From: an uncultured Porphyromonadaceae bacterium
GTDB lineage: Bacteria > Bacteroidota > Bacteroidia > Bacteroidales > Muribaculaceae
Assembly: GCA_902489275.1 (NCBI GenBank)
Contig: CABTZK010000001.1
Span: forward strand, 62,001-126,000
Reading direction: 5' to 3'
DNA: 64,000 nucleotides
Shown here: piece after piece, positions 1 through 8,638 of the stretch
Layout: each line of letters begins with the position of its first letter
Numbering within the stretch: the first letter of the stretch is position 1
The notes under the pieces: model-generated
What the model was told of the DNA's origin: nothing
What the model saw: the letters and a program-made list of their open reading frames with translations, nothing else
Database searches by the model: none
Translations under genes and position numbers: made by a program

Positions 1-1133
1 TTGAGCAAGTCCAAGCGATACTTTACTGAGTCAAGCATTGATTTTGCGCTATTGGCAATCTGGTTGTCTTTGTCATTTGCAATTGCTTTCTCCAAATAGG
101 GAACGGCTTCGTTATAGAAAGGAATCACCTTGGGGGCCAGTTGCGCATTGGTGGCATTCTGGTCGGCATTGATGATTTCCTGAGCCTGATCACAGATGGC
201 CGACCCCACATGGTAGAGCGCGCTTGCATTGTTGGGGTCAATTTCGACCGCTTTCTTGTAGACCACCAGGTACTCGTCGGCTTTCTTGGTGGAGTCACTG
301 CTCATCACCTGTCCCTTGAGGTCATAGAAGAACGCGTGTTGGGGGATCTTGGAAATTATGTGGTCAAGCAGCTGATAGGCATTGGCATAATTCTTAGTGT
401 CAAGGTCTTTTTGAATCACTTGCACCAAGCTTGCATCTAAGAACCCCTCAATGTTGTTCTCACGATAGCCCAAGCCATACGATGCGATCAGGTTTTTCGT
501 TGCGCTGGTGTAGTCCTGTCCAAAGTATTGGCAAAAGCCTTCCAGGAAACGCACCATGCCAAAAGTTGAGTCTGCAATGGAGATGTTGTTCTGGGCAGCC
601 AGTGGCGACTTGACAATGTTGCAGTATTTCTCGTAAGCGATGCCTGCCTCGGTCCACTTTTGGGCATCGCGCAAGATGTCGGCTACTTTCACCACATCGA
701 TTGCGTGGTTAACCATGGTTTGCAACATGTCTTTCGAGTATTTCGGCTTAATTTTCGGGACTCCATGCTTGTCCACTTTAGGCTGGCCGTTCTTGTCGAG
801 CTGGGGCATGCTGTCGAGCGGAAGCCCTTCCTCATAGAACTTGAAGCCGTCAAGCAAGGCATTTGACATGGCCATTGTGTCGATGGGCTGGTTAATTTGC
901 GACATGCCATAATATTTGTCATAGAGGGCAAACGCTACTTTTCCAGTTGCGTAATAGGTGAGCACATCCTTAGAAGTCGCGGCAGTCGATTTCAAGCTCT
1001 TGATAGCCTCTGACAGTTCGCCGATACTTGAATTGCTGGAAAGCTTTAAAGCGTCGTTGACGCTCACAGATTGTGCTGATACCGGTCCTGCCAGCATCGT
1101 TGCACACGTTAAAAATAGAATAGATTTTTTCAT
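1..1133 (-). CDS. TPR-repeat secreted protein, 3' end outside window
   Basis: The reading frame starts at the ATG at 1133 and stays open to base 1, so the C-terminus lies outside the window. The first 21 residues form a signal peptide (MKK, a hydrophobic core ending in AGPVSAQ), so the product is exported to the periplasm. The rest is alpha-helical with tetratricopeptide-like units, for example YKKAVEIDPNNASALYHVG near residues 290-310, typical of protein-protein scaffolds. It starts 23 bases after the gyrA stop and is very probably co-transcribed with it; I recall the same gyrA-TPR order in Bacteroides. The specific partner is unknown. Confidence 0.85.
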   Translation of the reverse strand, partial: MKKSILFLTCATMLAGPVSAQSVSVNDALKLSSNSSIGELSEAIKSLKSTAATSKDVLTYYATGKVAFALYDKYYGMSQINQPIDTMAMSNALLDGFKFYEEGLPLDSMPQLDKNGQPKVDKHGVPKIKPKYSKDMLQTMVNHAIDVVKVADILRDAQKWTEAGIAYEKYCNIVKSPLAAQNNISIADSTFGMVRFLEGFCQYFGQDYTSATKNLIASYGLGYRENNIEGFLDASLVQVIQKDLDTKNYANAYQLLDHIISKIPQHAFFYDLKGQVMSSDSTKKADEYLVVYKKAVEIDPNNASALYHVGSAICDQAQEIINADQNATNAQLAPKVIPFYNEAVPYLEKAIANDKDNQIANSAKSMLDSVKYRLDLL

Positions 1134-1156
1134 TTTAGTTATTGATTATAATATGA

Positions 1157-3721
1157 TTAATTTTCTGTCGATGTTGTGTTATCGTTGTCATTTTCCAGAT
1201 TTTTTGCGGAGTTTTCCTGAAGGTCGATGTTTTCTTCATCAGCATCTGCGGTCACACGCTCTTCTGCGTCAGCAGGTTCTGGTTGCGACCGCACCTTGCA
1301 CACCGATGCGATTTCATCATTTTTCTTTTCTAAGTTGATGAGTTTCACGCCTTGTGTGGCGCGTCCCATCACCCGAAGCTCTGAAACCCGCATTCTAATC
1401 ATGATGCCAGATTTGTTGATAATCACAAGGTCGTTGTCATCATTCACGTTCTTGATGCCGATGAGTTTTCCAGTCTTTTCGGTGATGTTGATGGTCTTCA
1501 CGCCCTTGCCGCCGCGGTTGGTCACCCGGTAGTCTTCAAGTTTGCTGCGCTTGCCCATGCCTTGCTCCGAAACCACGAGCACGTCTTGGTCGGTATTGTT
1601 GCGCATGCACACCATGCCCACGACCTCGTCGTCGGGACCGTCAAGGGTCATGCCTTTCACACCCGTTGCAGGGCGGCCCATTGGGCGGATTTTGGTTTCT
1701 GGGAAGCGAATGGCGCGGCCATTACGGCTTGCCAAGATAATATCGCTATCGCCCTCGGTGAGTACAGCGCCAATCAATTGGTCGCCTTCTATCAAGTTGA
1801 TAGCAATCACGCCATTGACACGTGGACGAGCGTATTGTGACAGGCTGGTTTTCTTCACAATGCCATTCTTGGTGGCAAACACAATGTTGTGGCTCTCGTT
1901 GTATTCTGCATCTTTTAGCTTCGTCACGCGCATCACAGCATTGACGCGGTTCTCAGGCCCCAAGTTGAGCACGTTCTGGATAGCGCGGCCTTTGGAGTTC
2001 TTGGTCCCCTCGGGGATTTCAAACACGCGCAGCCAGTAGCAACGGCCAAGCGCCGTGAAAAACAACATGTAGTTGTGGTTGGTCGCCTCAAACACGTCTT
2101 CAATAAAGTCCTCGTCGCGCGTGTCGCTGCCTTTAGCGCCAACCCCGCCACGGGCTTGAGTGCGGTATTCACTCAGTGGCGTGCGCTTGATGTAGCCAAA
2201 GTGCGAGAAAGTGATAATCATGGGATCATCGGCATAAAAGTCTTCGGCATCCATCTCCTCGCCCGAATACTCGATTTGTGTGCGGCGCTCATCGCCATAC
2301 TTGTCACGAATTTCAATGAGTTCCTGGTCGATGACCTGCCGGCACACTTCGGGGTCGGTGAGGATGTCGTTCAAGTGGGCAATGAGTTTCAACAAGTCTT
2401 CTAACTCTGCATGGAGCTTGTCTTGCTCCAAGTTGGTGAGTTGACGCAAGCGCATTTCAACGATAGCGCGAGTTTGAGATTCGTCTAAGTCAAAGCGCTC
2501 ACCCAAGCGCTGGCGAGCCTCATCGGTGGTCTTGCTCGACCGGATAATGTGCACGACCTCGTCAATATTGTCGCTGGCAACGATCAATCCCTCAAGAATG
2601 TGAGCACGGTCTTGCGCTTTTTTCAACTCAAACTTGGTGCGGCGTATCACCACCGTGTGGCGGTGGTCAAGGAAGTGCGTCAGCATGTCTTTGAGGTTCA
2701 CCGTTTGCGGACGGCCGTTGACCAGGCACACATTGTTCACGCTGAACGACGATTGCAGTTCGCTCATCTTATAGAGCTTGTTGAGCAGCACATTGGCGTT
2801 ATGGTCTTTTTTGACATCAATCACGATGCGCATGCCTTGACGGTCGCTCTCATCGTTGATGTTGCTAATGCCGTCAATCTTCTTGTCCTCAACCAAGCGC
2901 GCTATAGCCTCAATGAGTTCACGCTTGTTCACATTATAGGGAATTTCGCTCACCACAATCCTGTCACGGTCATTCTCCGTCTCGATTTCGGCTTTGGCGC
3001 GCACGATGATGCGGCCACGTCCTGTTTCAAACGCCTCTTTCACGCCTTGATAGCCATGAATGATGCCACCCGTAGGGAAATCAGGAGCCTTGATGTAGTG
3101 CATGAGGTCAGTGATTTCCAAATCGGGATTCTCCGACAAGGCCAGGCAGGCATTAATCGCCTCGGTTAAGTTGTGGGGGGGCATGTTGGTGGCCATGCCC
3201 ACGGCAATACCGCTCGCGCCATTCACCAGCAAGTTGGGAAAGCGGGTTGGAAGCACTTGTGGCTCTTCAAGCGTGTTGTCGAAATTGGGATCGAAATCCA
3301 CGGTGTCCTCGTCGAGGTCGCGCATCATCTCCTCGCCCATTTTGGCTAATCGGGCCTCGGTGTAACGCATGGCAGCAGGGCTGTCGCCGTCAATCGAGCC
3401 ATAGTTCCCTTGCCCATCGACCAAGGGATAGCGCATCGCCCAATCCTGGGCTAAGCGCACCATCGCCAAGTAAACCGACGAGTCGCCATGGGGATGATAC
3501 TTGCCGAGCACATCGCCAACGATGCGGGCCGATTTCTTGTAGGGCACATTGGAAAAGTTCCCCAACTTCTCCATCCCGAAAAGGACCCTGCGGTGCACGG
3601 GCTTGAAGCCATCGCGAATATCAGGCAATGCACGAGAGACTATCACCGACATCGAGTAGTCAATGTACGACGATTTCATCTCATTTTCAATGTTGATCTC
3701 AATAATTCGATCGTTGTTCAT
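1157..3721 (-). CDS. gyrA: DNA gyrase subunit A
   Basis: Subunit A of the type II topoisomerase that introduces negative supercoils with GyrB; it carries the DNA breakage-reunion activity. The 854 residues match family length. The catalytic tyrosine is Y120 in AAMRYTEARL. The quinolone-determining loop reads HPHGDSSVY with Ser81, the wild-type residue, and Leu85 at the position of E. coli Asp87. The GyrA-box is QARGGVGAKG, in the form seen in Bacteroidetes, followed by the six-bladed C-terminal beta-pinwheel and an acidic Asp/Glu/Asn-rich tail. The ATG at 3721 gives the canonical N-terminus. It is first gene of an operon with the TPR gene and is divergent from the clpC-like gene. Confidence 0.98.
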   Translation of the reverse strand: MNNDRIIEINIENEMKSSYIDYSMSVIVSRALPDIRDGFKPVHRRVLFGMEKLGNFSNVPYKKSARIVGDVLGKYHPHGDSSVYLAMVRLAQDWAMRYPLVDGQGNYGSIDGDSPAAMRYTEARLAKMGEEMMRDLDEDTVDFDPNFDNTLEEPQVLPTRFPNLLVNGASGIAVGMATNMPPHNLTEAINACLALSENPDLEITDLMHYIKAPDFPTGGIIHGYQGVKEAFETGRGRIIVRAKAEIETENDRDRIVVSEIPYNVNKRELIEAIARLVEDKKIDGISNINDESDRQGMRIVIDVKKDHNANVLLNKLYKMSELQSSFSVNNVCLVNGRPQTVNLKDMLTHFLDHRHTVVIRRTKFELKKAQDRAHILEGLIVASDNIDEVVHIIRSSKTTDEARQRLGERFDLDESQTRAIVEMRLRQLTNLEQDKLHAELEDLLKLIAHLNDILTDPEVCRQVIDQELIEIRDKYGDERRTQIEYSGEEMDAEDFYADDPMIITFSHFGYIKRTPLSEYRTQARGGVGAKGSDTRDEDFIEDVFEATNHNYMLFFTALGRCYWLRVFEIPEGTKNSKGRAIQNVLNLGPENRVNAVMRVTKLKDAEYNESHNIVFATKNGIVKKTSLSQYARPRVNGVIAINLIEGDQLIGAVLTEGDSDIILASRNGRAIRFPETKIRPMGRPATGVKGMTLDGPDDEVVGMVCMRNNTDQDVLVVSEQGMGKRSKLEDYRVTNRGGKGVKTINITEKTGKLIGIKNVNDDNDLVIINKSGIMIRMRVSELRVMGRATQGVKLINLEKKNDEIASVCKVRSQPEPADAEERVTADADEENIDLQENSAKNLENDNDNTTSTEN

Positions 3722-4058
3722 GATTGTACCTTTTATTAATTTTACAAAGCCACTTCCACAAATCAGGCGAAAACATGCCTACTCCTCATGAAAGCCGACT
3801 GTCTATTAAATTACAAAGATAACCATTTTTCATCATTTATCAACGTTTTAGTGACGTAAACATTCCCCAAATCTTTCAAAAGCTGGCATAATTATTGCAA
3901 ACATCTTTTGTAATTGTTGATTGCGCATCACTCGAAAGACTTGATACTTTTTCAAGATTCGCATTCGAGTTTCTGCTAAATTTTCCAATTTGACCACGCA
4001 TTGGCTGTAAAGTTTAATGCTTTTGGCAATTTTTATTTTACATTTTAATAAAATGAAC
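3722..4058. other. divergent intergenic region between gyrA and clpC-like gene
   Basis: About 335 AT-rich bases hold the promoters of both divergent genes. I find no perfect TAnnTTTG box for either; the nearest is a weak TGGCTTTG on the minus strand upstream of gyrA. No reading frame here resembles a Clp N-terminal domain, which matters because the downstream protein lacks one. Confidence 0.5.
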
Positions 4059-6221
4059 ATGAAACAACATCGCATATCTCCTACTGACTATTGGGCACCG
4101 TGCAGCGCTACCTTGCCCAAAGATGGCGCTAACTTCACGGGCGACGACGATGACGACATGCTTGATGACGACCGGGAAGACCCAGGTGAGGGTTCTGCTG
4201 GAAGCAATGGCGGCGCTGAAAAGCGAACACGCCGAAATGTCATGAAAAATGACACAGGCACGCCTGTGATTGACAAATATGGCAAGGACATCACCCAGGC
4301 TGCTGCCGAGGGCAAGCTCGACCCCGTCGTTGGCCGGGAGCAAGAAACGCAGCGACTGGCGCAAATCTTGAGCCGGCGAAAGAAAAACAATCCTGTGCTC
4401 ATTGGCGAGCCTGGTGTTGGCAAGTCTGCCATCATCGAGGGACTGGCCATGCGCATCAACCAGCGCAAAGTGGCGCGCGTGCTTTTCGACAAGCGCATCG
4501 TGGCACTCGACATGGCCTCGGTGGTGGCTGGAACGAAATACCGCGGCCAATTTGAAGAGCGTGTCAAGGCCATTGTCGACGAAGCCTCTACCCACAAGAA
4601 TATCATCCTTTTCATTGATGAAATCCACACGATTGTGGGAGCTGGAAACGCTTCGGGCTCAATGGATGCTGCCAACTTGCTCAAGCCAGCTTTGGCACGC
4701 GGCGAGGTGCAGTGCATCGGCGCTACCACACTCGACGAGTATCGCAAGAGCATCGAGAAAGACGGTGCGCTCGAACGCCGTTTCCAGAAAGTGATGGTCG
4801 AAGCGCCATCGCCCGAGCAGACGCTCAACATTCTCCAGCACATTAAGCAAGTCTACGAGCAGCATCACGGAGTGCTTTACACCGATGCCGCCCTTGAGGC
4901 ATGCGTGAAATTGACTGACCGCTACATGAGTGACCGCAGTTTCCCCGACAAGGCTATTGATGCCATGGACGAGGCAGGCAGCCGGGTGCACATCTCTAAA
5001 GTGGTTGTTCCCAAGGAAATCGACAGCCTTGAAAAACGCATTACCGAGGCTCAAGACAACAAGCTAAAAGCCGTTCAGGCTCAAAACTTCGAGTCGGCAG
5101 CCAACTATCGCGACCAGCAAGAGAAGCTCAAGTTGGAACTCAACGATGCCAAAGAGCGCTGGGAGAAAAGTCTCGACGCGCAGCGGGAAAAGGTTGACGA
5201 GAACGATGTGGCCGAGGTGGTGGCCATGATGACAGGTGTCCCCACGCAGCGCATCGCGCAAAGCGAGAGTATCAGGCTGCTGGGCATGACCGACGAGCTC
5301 AAGCGCCAAGTCATTGACCAAGATGAAGCGATTGATAAAATTGCCCGTGCCATTCGGCGCAATCGCGTGGGCCTCAAAGACCCCAATCGACCGATTGGCT
5401 CATTCATGTTTCTCGGCTCCACTGGAGTTGGTAAAACGTTGTTAGCAAAACGTTTATCCGAGTTCTTGTTTGACTCTCCTGACGCATTGGTACGCATCGA
5501 CATGAGTGAGTATATGGAGAAGTTTAACGTCTCTCGCCTTGTTGGAGCGCCTCCTGGCTATGTGGGCTACGAGGAGGGAGGACAACTCACCGAGAAAGTC
5601 CGCCGCCGCCCCTACTCTGTCGTTTTGCTGGATGAAATCGAGAAAGCGCACCCCGATGTGTTCAATATGTTGCTGCAAGTCCTCGACGAGGGCTGTCTTA
5701 CCGACTCGCTCGGTCGCAAGGTTGACTTCAAGAACACCATCATTATCATGACCAGCAATATTGGCACCCGGGAGTTGAAAGACTTTGGCGCAGGCATTGG
5801 CTTTAACACTGCAATTACCAAGGAACACAGCGACTTTGTGATTCGCAAGGCACTCAATCGCCAATTCTCCCCCGAGTTCCTTAATCGTGTCGATGACATT
5901 ATCACATTTGCCTCGCTCGACCATAACAGCATCATGAAGATTATCGACATTGAGCTTAAGGGCTTCAACCGCCGGGTAAATGAGTTAGGATTTACACTCG
6001 CGATAACCCCCGAAGCCAAGAATTTTGTGGCTGAAAAAGGCTTTGACCCCCAGTATGGGGCGCGTCCGTTGAAACGCGCTATTCAAAGTTATATCGAGGA
6101 CCCGTTGAGCGAGCTCCTGCTCCGTTACGAGGATAAGCATGGCGCGTGCATGGTGATTGACCTCAAAGACGGGGAAATAGATGCCCGCATCGAGCAGCCC
6201 TCTACCCCTCCTGAGCCCTGA
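4059..6221 (+). CDS. clpC: ClpC-type AAA+ unfoldase lacking the N-domain
   Basis: Hexameric HSP100 ATPase that unfolds proteins for ClpP. From the ATG at 4059 (alternative 4053) the product has about 720 residues, against roughly 840 for Bacteroides ClpC. D1 has Walker A GEPGVGKS at 116-123, then a short UVR-like middle region, and D2 has Walker A GSTGVGKT at 453-460. The ClpP-docking tripeptide IGF is at 580-582, and the C-terminal small domain (QYGARPLKRAIQ) is complete. The roughly 150-residue double Clp_N repeat that binds adaptors is absent: about 25 unrelated residues lead directly into the acidic linker (GDDDDDMLDDD). The gene is divergent from gyrA, where full-length clpC sits in Bacteroides. 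ClpB is excluded by the short middle region and the IGF loop. Confidence 0.9.
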   Translation: MKQHRISPTDYWAPCSATLPKDGANFTGDDDDDMLDDDREDPGEGSAGSNGGAEKRTRRNVMKNDTGTPVIDKYGKDITQAAAEGKLDPVVGREQETQRLAQILSRRKKNNPVLIGEPGVGKSAIIEGLAMRINQRKVARVLFDKRIVALDMASVVAGTKYRGQFEERVKAIVDEASTHKNIILFIDEIHTIVGAGNASGSMDAANLLKPALARGEVQCIGATTLDEYRKSIEKDGALERRFQKVMVEAPSPEQTLNILQHIKQVYEQHHGVLYTDAALEACVKLTDRYMSDRSFPDKAIDAMDEAGSRVHISKVVVPKEIDSLEKRITEAQDNKLKAVQAQNFESAANYRDQQEKLKLELNDAKERWEKSLDAQREKVDENDVAEVVAMMTGVPTQRIAQSESIRLLGMTDELKRQVIDQDEAIDKIARAIRRNRVGLKDPNRPIGSFMFLGSTGVGKTLLAKRLSEFLFDSPDALVRIDMSEYMEKFNVSRLVGAPPGYVGYEEGGQLTEKVRRRPYSVVLLDEIEKAHPDVFNMLLQVLDEGCLTDSLGRKVDFKNTIIIMTSNIGTRELKDFGAGIGFNTAITKEHSDFVIRKALNRQFSPEFLNRVDDIITFASLDHNSIMKIIDIELKGFNRRVNELGFTLAITPEAKNFVAEKGFDPQYGARPLKRAIQSYIEDPLSELLLRYEDKHGACMVIDLKDGEIDARIEQPSTPPEP

Positions 6222-6313
6222 CCGATCTATAAAAGGTTCAGGTCAAGCGAAGTGCTTGTGTGCTAATGATGTGGGAAAGCCGTCATTGAGATAAGCAAAT
6301 GAGCAATCAAGTT

Positions 6314-6353
6314 AAAGGACGGCGAAAAACAATCTTTTCGCCGTCCTTTTTTT
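6314..6353. terminator. bidirectional terminator, clpC-like gene / secreted protein
   Basis: A 15-bp perfect stem (6314-6328 with 6335-6349, core GGACGGCGAAAA) with a 6-base loop, flanked by A and T tracts. It lies between two convergent genes and can stop transcription from both. Confidence 0.9.
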
Positions 6354-6375
6354 ACTTGAATCAATCAGCAGAATC

Positions 6376-7605
6376 TTACTTCACATTATTTACCTTGGTG
6401 AGAATGAGCGGGAAGTGTTGAAAACTCTTCACGTTAGGATGATCAACTCCCTGCAGCATCTTGCTTAATGGGGCTTTCACGGCAAGAGGACCTTGCCCCC
6501 CCGACTGGTCTATAATAGTGCTCCCGTCGCCCGTGTAGTCCATGGTAATCTTGTGGTTATTCTCTGTGGTCAAGTCACAGACAAATCTGAATTGACTGCC
6601 ATTTCTTGTCACTGTGATTGTCCCACTCTTGACAAACCCATACACTTTGGTGCTATTGCCTTGTTCGTCAAACGTCTGATAGCACGTTCCCGTGGGCAAT
6701 CCAGAATACATTACCCCATCGGCGAAGGTTCCTGGAGTATAAGGCCCACTCATGTAGGAGGTCGCAGTGTAAGTGCCTTCAAGTTTGGAAATATCCATTG
6801 GAGAGCCGTCAGCAGTAAAGAGATTCAAGCTCAGCAATTCACCAGCCCCCACTACAAAGCCCTTGTCATCGACAGGGGTGTTAAAGAAAGAGAGGGAGTA
6901 GAAGCCGAAGGCGCCTGCAGCGTTTTCGTAGCGACCGCCCATGGCTGTTGGAACCATGACGACATCGCTGGAAAGCATTTCATAGTACTCGGGATCCTCG
7001 TTGCCAAAGGTAAGTGGGCCAGAATAGACGACATGAGTATGCTCAAATCCTTTGTCCCTGGCCTCATCATTATCGATAAGACATCTAAAGTCAATGTTAT
7101 AGGTGTTGTCGCTATTGTAGGTCACATTGGCAACGGCTGAAGTCATGTGCCACTCATATCCTTTTGGCCCATCTCCATCAATACCTGTGCAATAGAGCAA
7201 ATCCATCGCGTTTACACCGTCAAAAAGCCCTCCAATCTTCATGCCCACAGAAGAGTCGTAGCGCCCCGACGGTAAAATGGCGTTTTTGCTATCTATTGAT
7301 TTTTTCCCGATGGGGTAAAAGCGCACGATTGTCTGCCCAGGCTGGGTGGGCTTGCCCAAGCTGTCCATGGGAGCATCGCTCAACGTCACATAGTAATAGC
7401 CTTTGCCATAGTATTTGCACCAATAGTTGGTGGCTACGAATTCCTTGCTAAATGTCACGCTGGGGGTGAAAGTGATGCTGTCGATGTTGTCGCAATAAAA
7501 CTCTTTCACCTCGCCGCCCTTGAAGTGGATGAGTGCCGAGCGGGTTTGTGAATGCGCTATTGATGAAACGGCTAAAACAATCAATAAAAGTAGACTTTTT
7601 TTCAT
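6376..7605 (-). CDS. secreted hypothetical protein with Bacteroidales surface-protein motif
   Basis: A 409-residue protein I do not recognise as an enzyme. The N-terminus is a signal peptide (MKKSLLLLIVLAVSSIAHSQ). It is followed by LIHFKGGEVKEFYCDNIDSITF, a short module often seen just after the signal peptide of Bacteroidales secreted proteins. The remainder is rich in Gly, Thr, Tyr and Ser with alternating beta-strand patterning, as in beta-sandwich extracellular proteins. It starts 40 bases after the 171-residue gene upstream and is probably in one operon with it. There is no lipobox cysteine and no clear C-terminal sorting domain. Confidence 0.75.
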   Translation of the reverse strand: MKKSLLLLIVLAVSSIAHSQTRSALIHFKGGEVKEFYCDNIDSITFTPSVTFSKEFVATNYWCKYYGKGYYYVTLSDAPMDSLGKPTQPGQTIVRFYPIGKKSIDSKNAILPSGRYDSSVGMKIGGLFDGVNAMDLLYCTGIDGDGPKGYEWHMTSAVANVTYNSDNTYNIDFRCLIDNDEARDKGFEHTHVVYSGPLTFGNEDPEYYEMLSSDVVMVPTAMGGRYENAAGAFGFYSLSFFNTPVDDKGFVVGAGELLSLNLFTADGSPMDISKLEGTYTATSYMSGPYTPGTFADGVMYSGLPTGTCYQTFDEQGNSTKVYGFVKSGTITVTRNGSQFRFVCDLTTENNHKITMDYTGDGSTIIDQSGGQGPLAVKAPLSKMLQGVDHPNVKSFQHFPLILTKVNNVK

Positions 7606-7644
7606 TTTACTTGTTTTTAATAATTGGTTTCTAATAAATTAAAT

Positions 7645-8130
7645 TCACTTGCGGAACTTAGCGGCCATGCCATTCAACTGAATCACATAAATGCCAGGTT
7701 CCAAAGAAGAGATGTCGATGGCAGCGCCATCCCAACCGCTCAAAGCCATCACTCTCACTCCTTGAAGGGAGTAAATTGACACCGATGCGCGCTTGTGGCA
7801 GTCCCACCCATTCACTTTCAGTGTTGAGCCATCGCTGGCGATCCACACGGTCATTTTAGGGTCGGCATGCACTGTCTCGATGGCGCTCCCCCCCTCGCTG
7901 GTGAAATAGATTTTTTTCACCTCGTCGAAGGCATAGGTCACTCCGTCAGCGTTCTTTTGGATAACCGTCAACTCAGAATTTCCCAATTCAATGCGCGCAA
8001 CCTCATCTATTGGGTAGCTGGACTTCGCTCCATTCTTCTGCTCTACCACTATATCATTGACATTGGCCAACAAATTTAGGGCAGCGAAGAGAAAAGCGAT
8101 ACTAAGAATAAAATTTTTTTTCATTCGCAT
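7645..8130 (-). CDS. small secreted protein with internal repeat and secretion-type C-terminal domain
   Basis: The likely start is the ATG at 8130 or 8124 (MKKNFILS), giving about 160 residues with a signal peptide ending near LLANVN. After it come two copies of a roughly 24-residue unit: VVEQKNGAKSSYPIDEVARI and TVIQKNADGVTYAFDEVKKI. A related unit occurs in the next gene of the operon. The last 60 residues (VSIYSLQGVRVMAL, then DISSLEPGIYVIQLNG) resemble the type A C-terminal domain of Bacteroidetes secreted proteins. The function is unknown; cell-surface location is inferred. Confidence 0.75.
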   Translation of the reverse strand: MRMKKNFILSIAFLFAALNLLANVNDIVVEQKNGAKSSYPIDEVARIELGNSELTVIQKNADGVTYAFDEVKKIYFTSEGGSAIETVHADPKMTVWIASDGSTLKVNGWDCHKRASVSIYSLQGVRVMALSGWDGAAIDISSLEPGIYVIQLNGMAAKFRK

Positions 8131-8195
8131 ATTTATATTTTTTATTGGTGAACAATTCACTCAATCCCCGTGAATCATGATTTTCTTACTACTCA

Positions 8196-8227
8196 CAAAG
8201 GTAATCAATGATTTTCACTAATGCAAG
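8196..8227 (-). promoter_or_regulatory. Bacteroidetes promoter for the small secreted-protein operon
   Basis: On the minus strand the -7 box TACCTTTG (8203-8196) is a perfect match to TAnnTTTG. A CTTG at 8227-8224, 20 bases further upstream, serves as an imperfect -33 box. The expected leader is about 60 bases. Confidence 0.55.
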
Positions 8228-8584
8228 CCTTTTAACTACAAATTTTAAACGAAATTGTTGTTTTTTTTGATAATAAACAACCCTTGTGGCGACTTTCTAA
8301 AGATACGGCTTCCCTATCCGTACTAATCGGCAGGAGGCGAATAACTATTGAGAATTCCGTTACAAGATGTAATAAAGAATCAAAAAACCGTTAAATCTTC
8401 GTTTTTTGATTTTTTAACAGGATTTCATCAGAGATACCGAACACCCCTTGTTTTCTTCGTTGCAAACTGGCTGATGTTTCAATCATGGGTTTCGTTTCTT
8501 TCGTTTTGGGGATTCATTTTTCGAGTGTTTCGTTTCGAAATTCCGATTGAGATTTTGGGCTTGTTGAAAGTGAAAAATGTTTAT

Positions 8585-8592
8585 TAATTTTG
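8585..8592 (+). promoter_or_regulatory. -7 box upstream of glycerol-1-phosphate dehydrogenase
   Basis: TAATTTTG matches the TAnnTTTG consensus exactly. Only a partial -33 element (TTG at 8564-8566) is present at about the right distance. The transcript would start near 8599, which rules out the first in-frame ATGs poorly but fits a start at 8639. Confidence 0.45.
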
Positions 8593-8638
8593 ACCGCAGA
8601 ATATGTGTTCCACGATGTTTTTTAAGAAAATCCGAGAC

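Larger units (their letters stand above)
8131..8638. other. 508-bp divergent intergenic region
   Basis: AT-rich DNA between the small secreted protein gene and the glycerol-1-phosphate dehydrogenase. It holds a promoter at each end and an AT-only style hairpin (arms 8378-8388 and 8401-8411, core CAAAAAAC) followed by a T tract, which looks like a weak plus-strand terminator. A 79-codon frame at 8348-8587 has no family resemblance and biased Phe/Trp-rich content, so I do not call it. Confidence 0.45.

Noticed and set aside
8348..8587. A 79-codon plus-strand frame upstream of the glycerol-1-phosphate dehydrogenase
   Set aside because: Its composition is Phe/Trp-rich, it overlaps promoter and hairpin signals, and it shows no recognisable domain.
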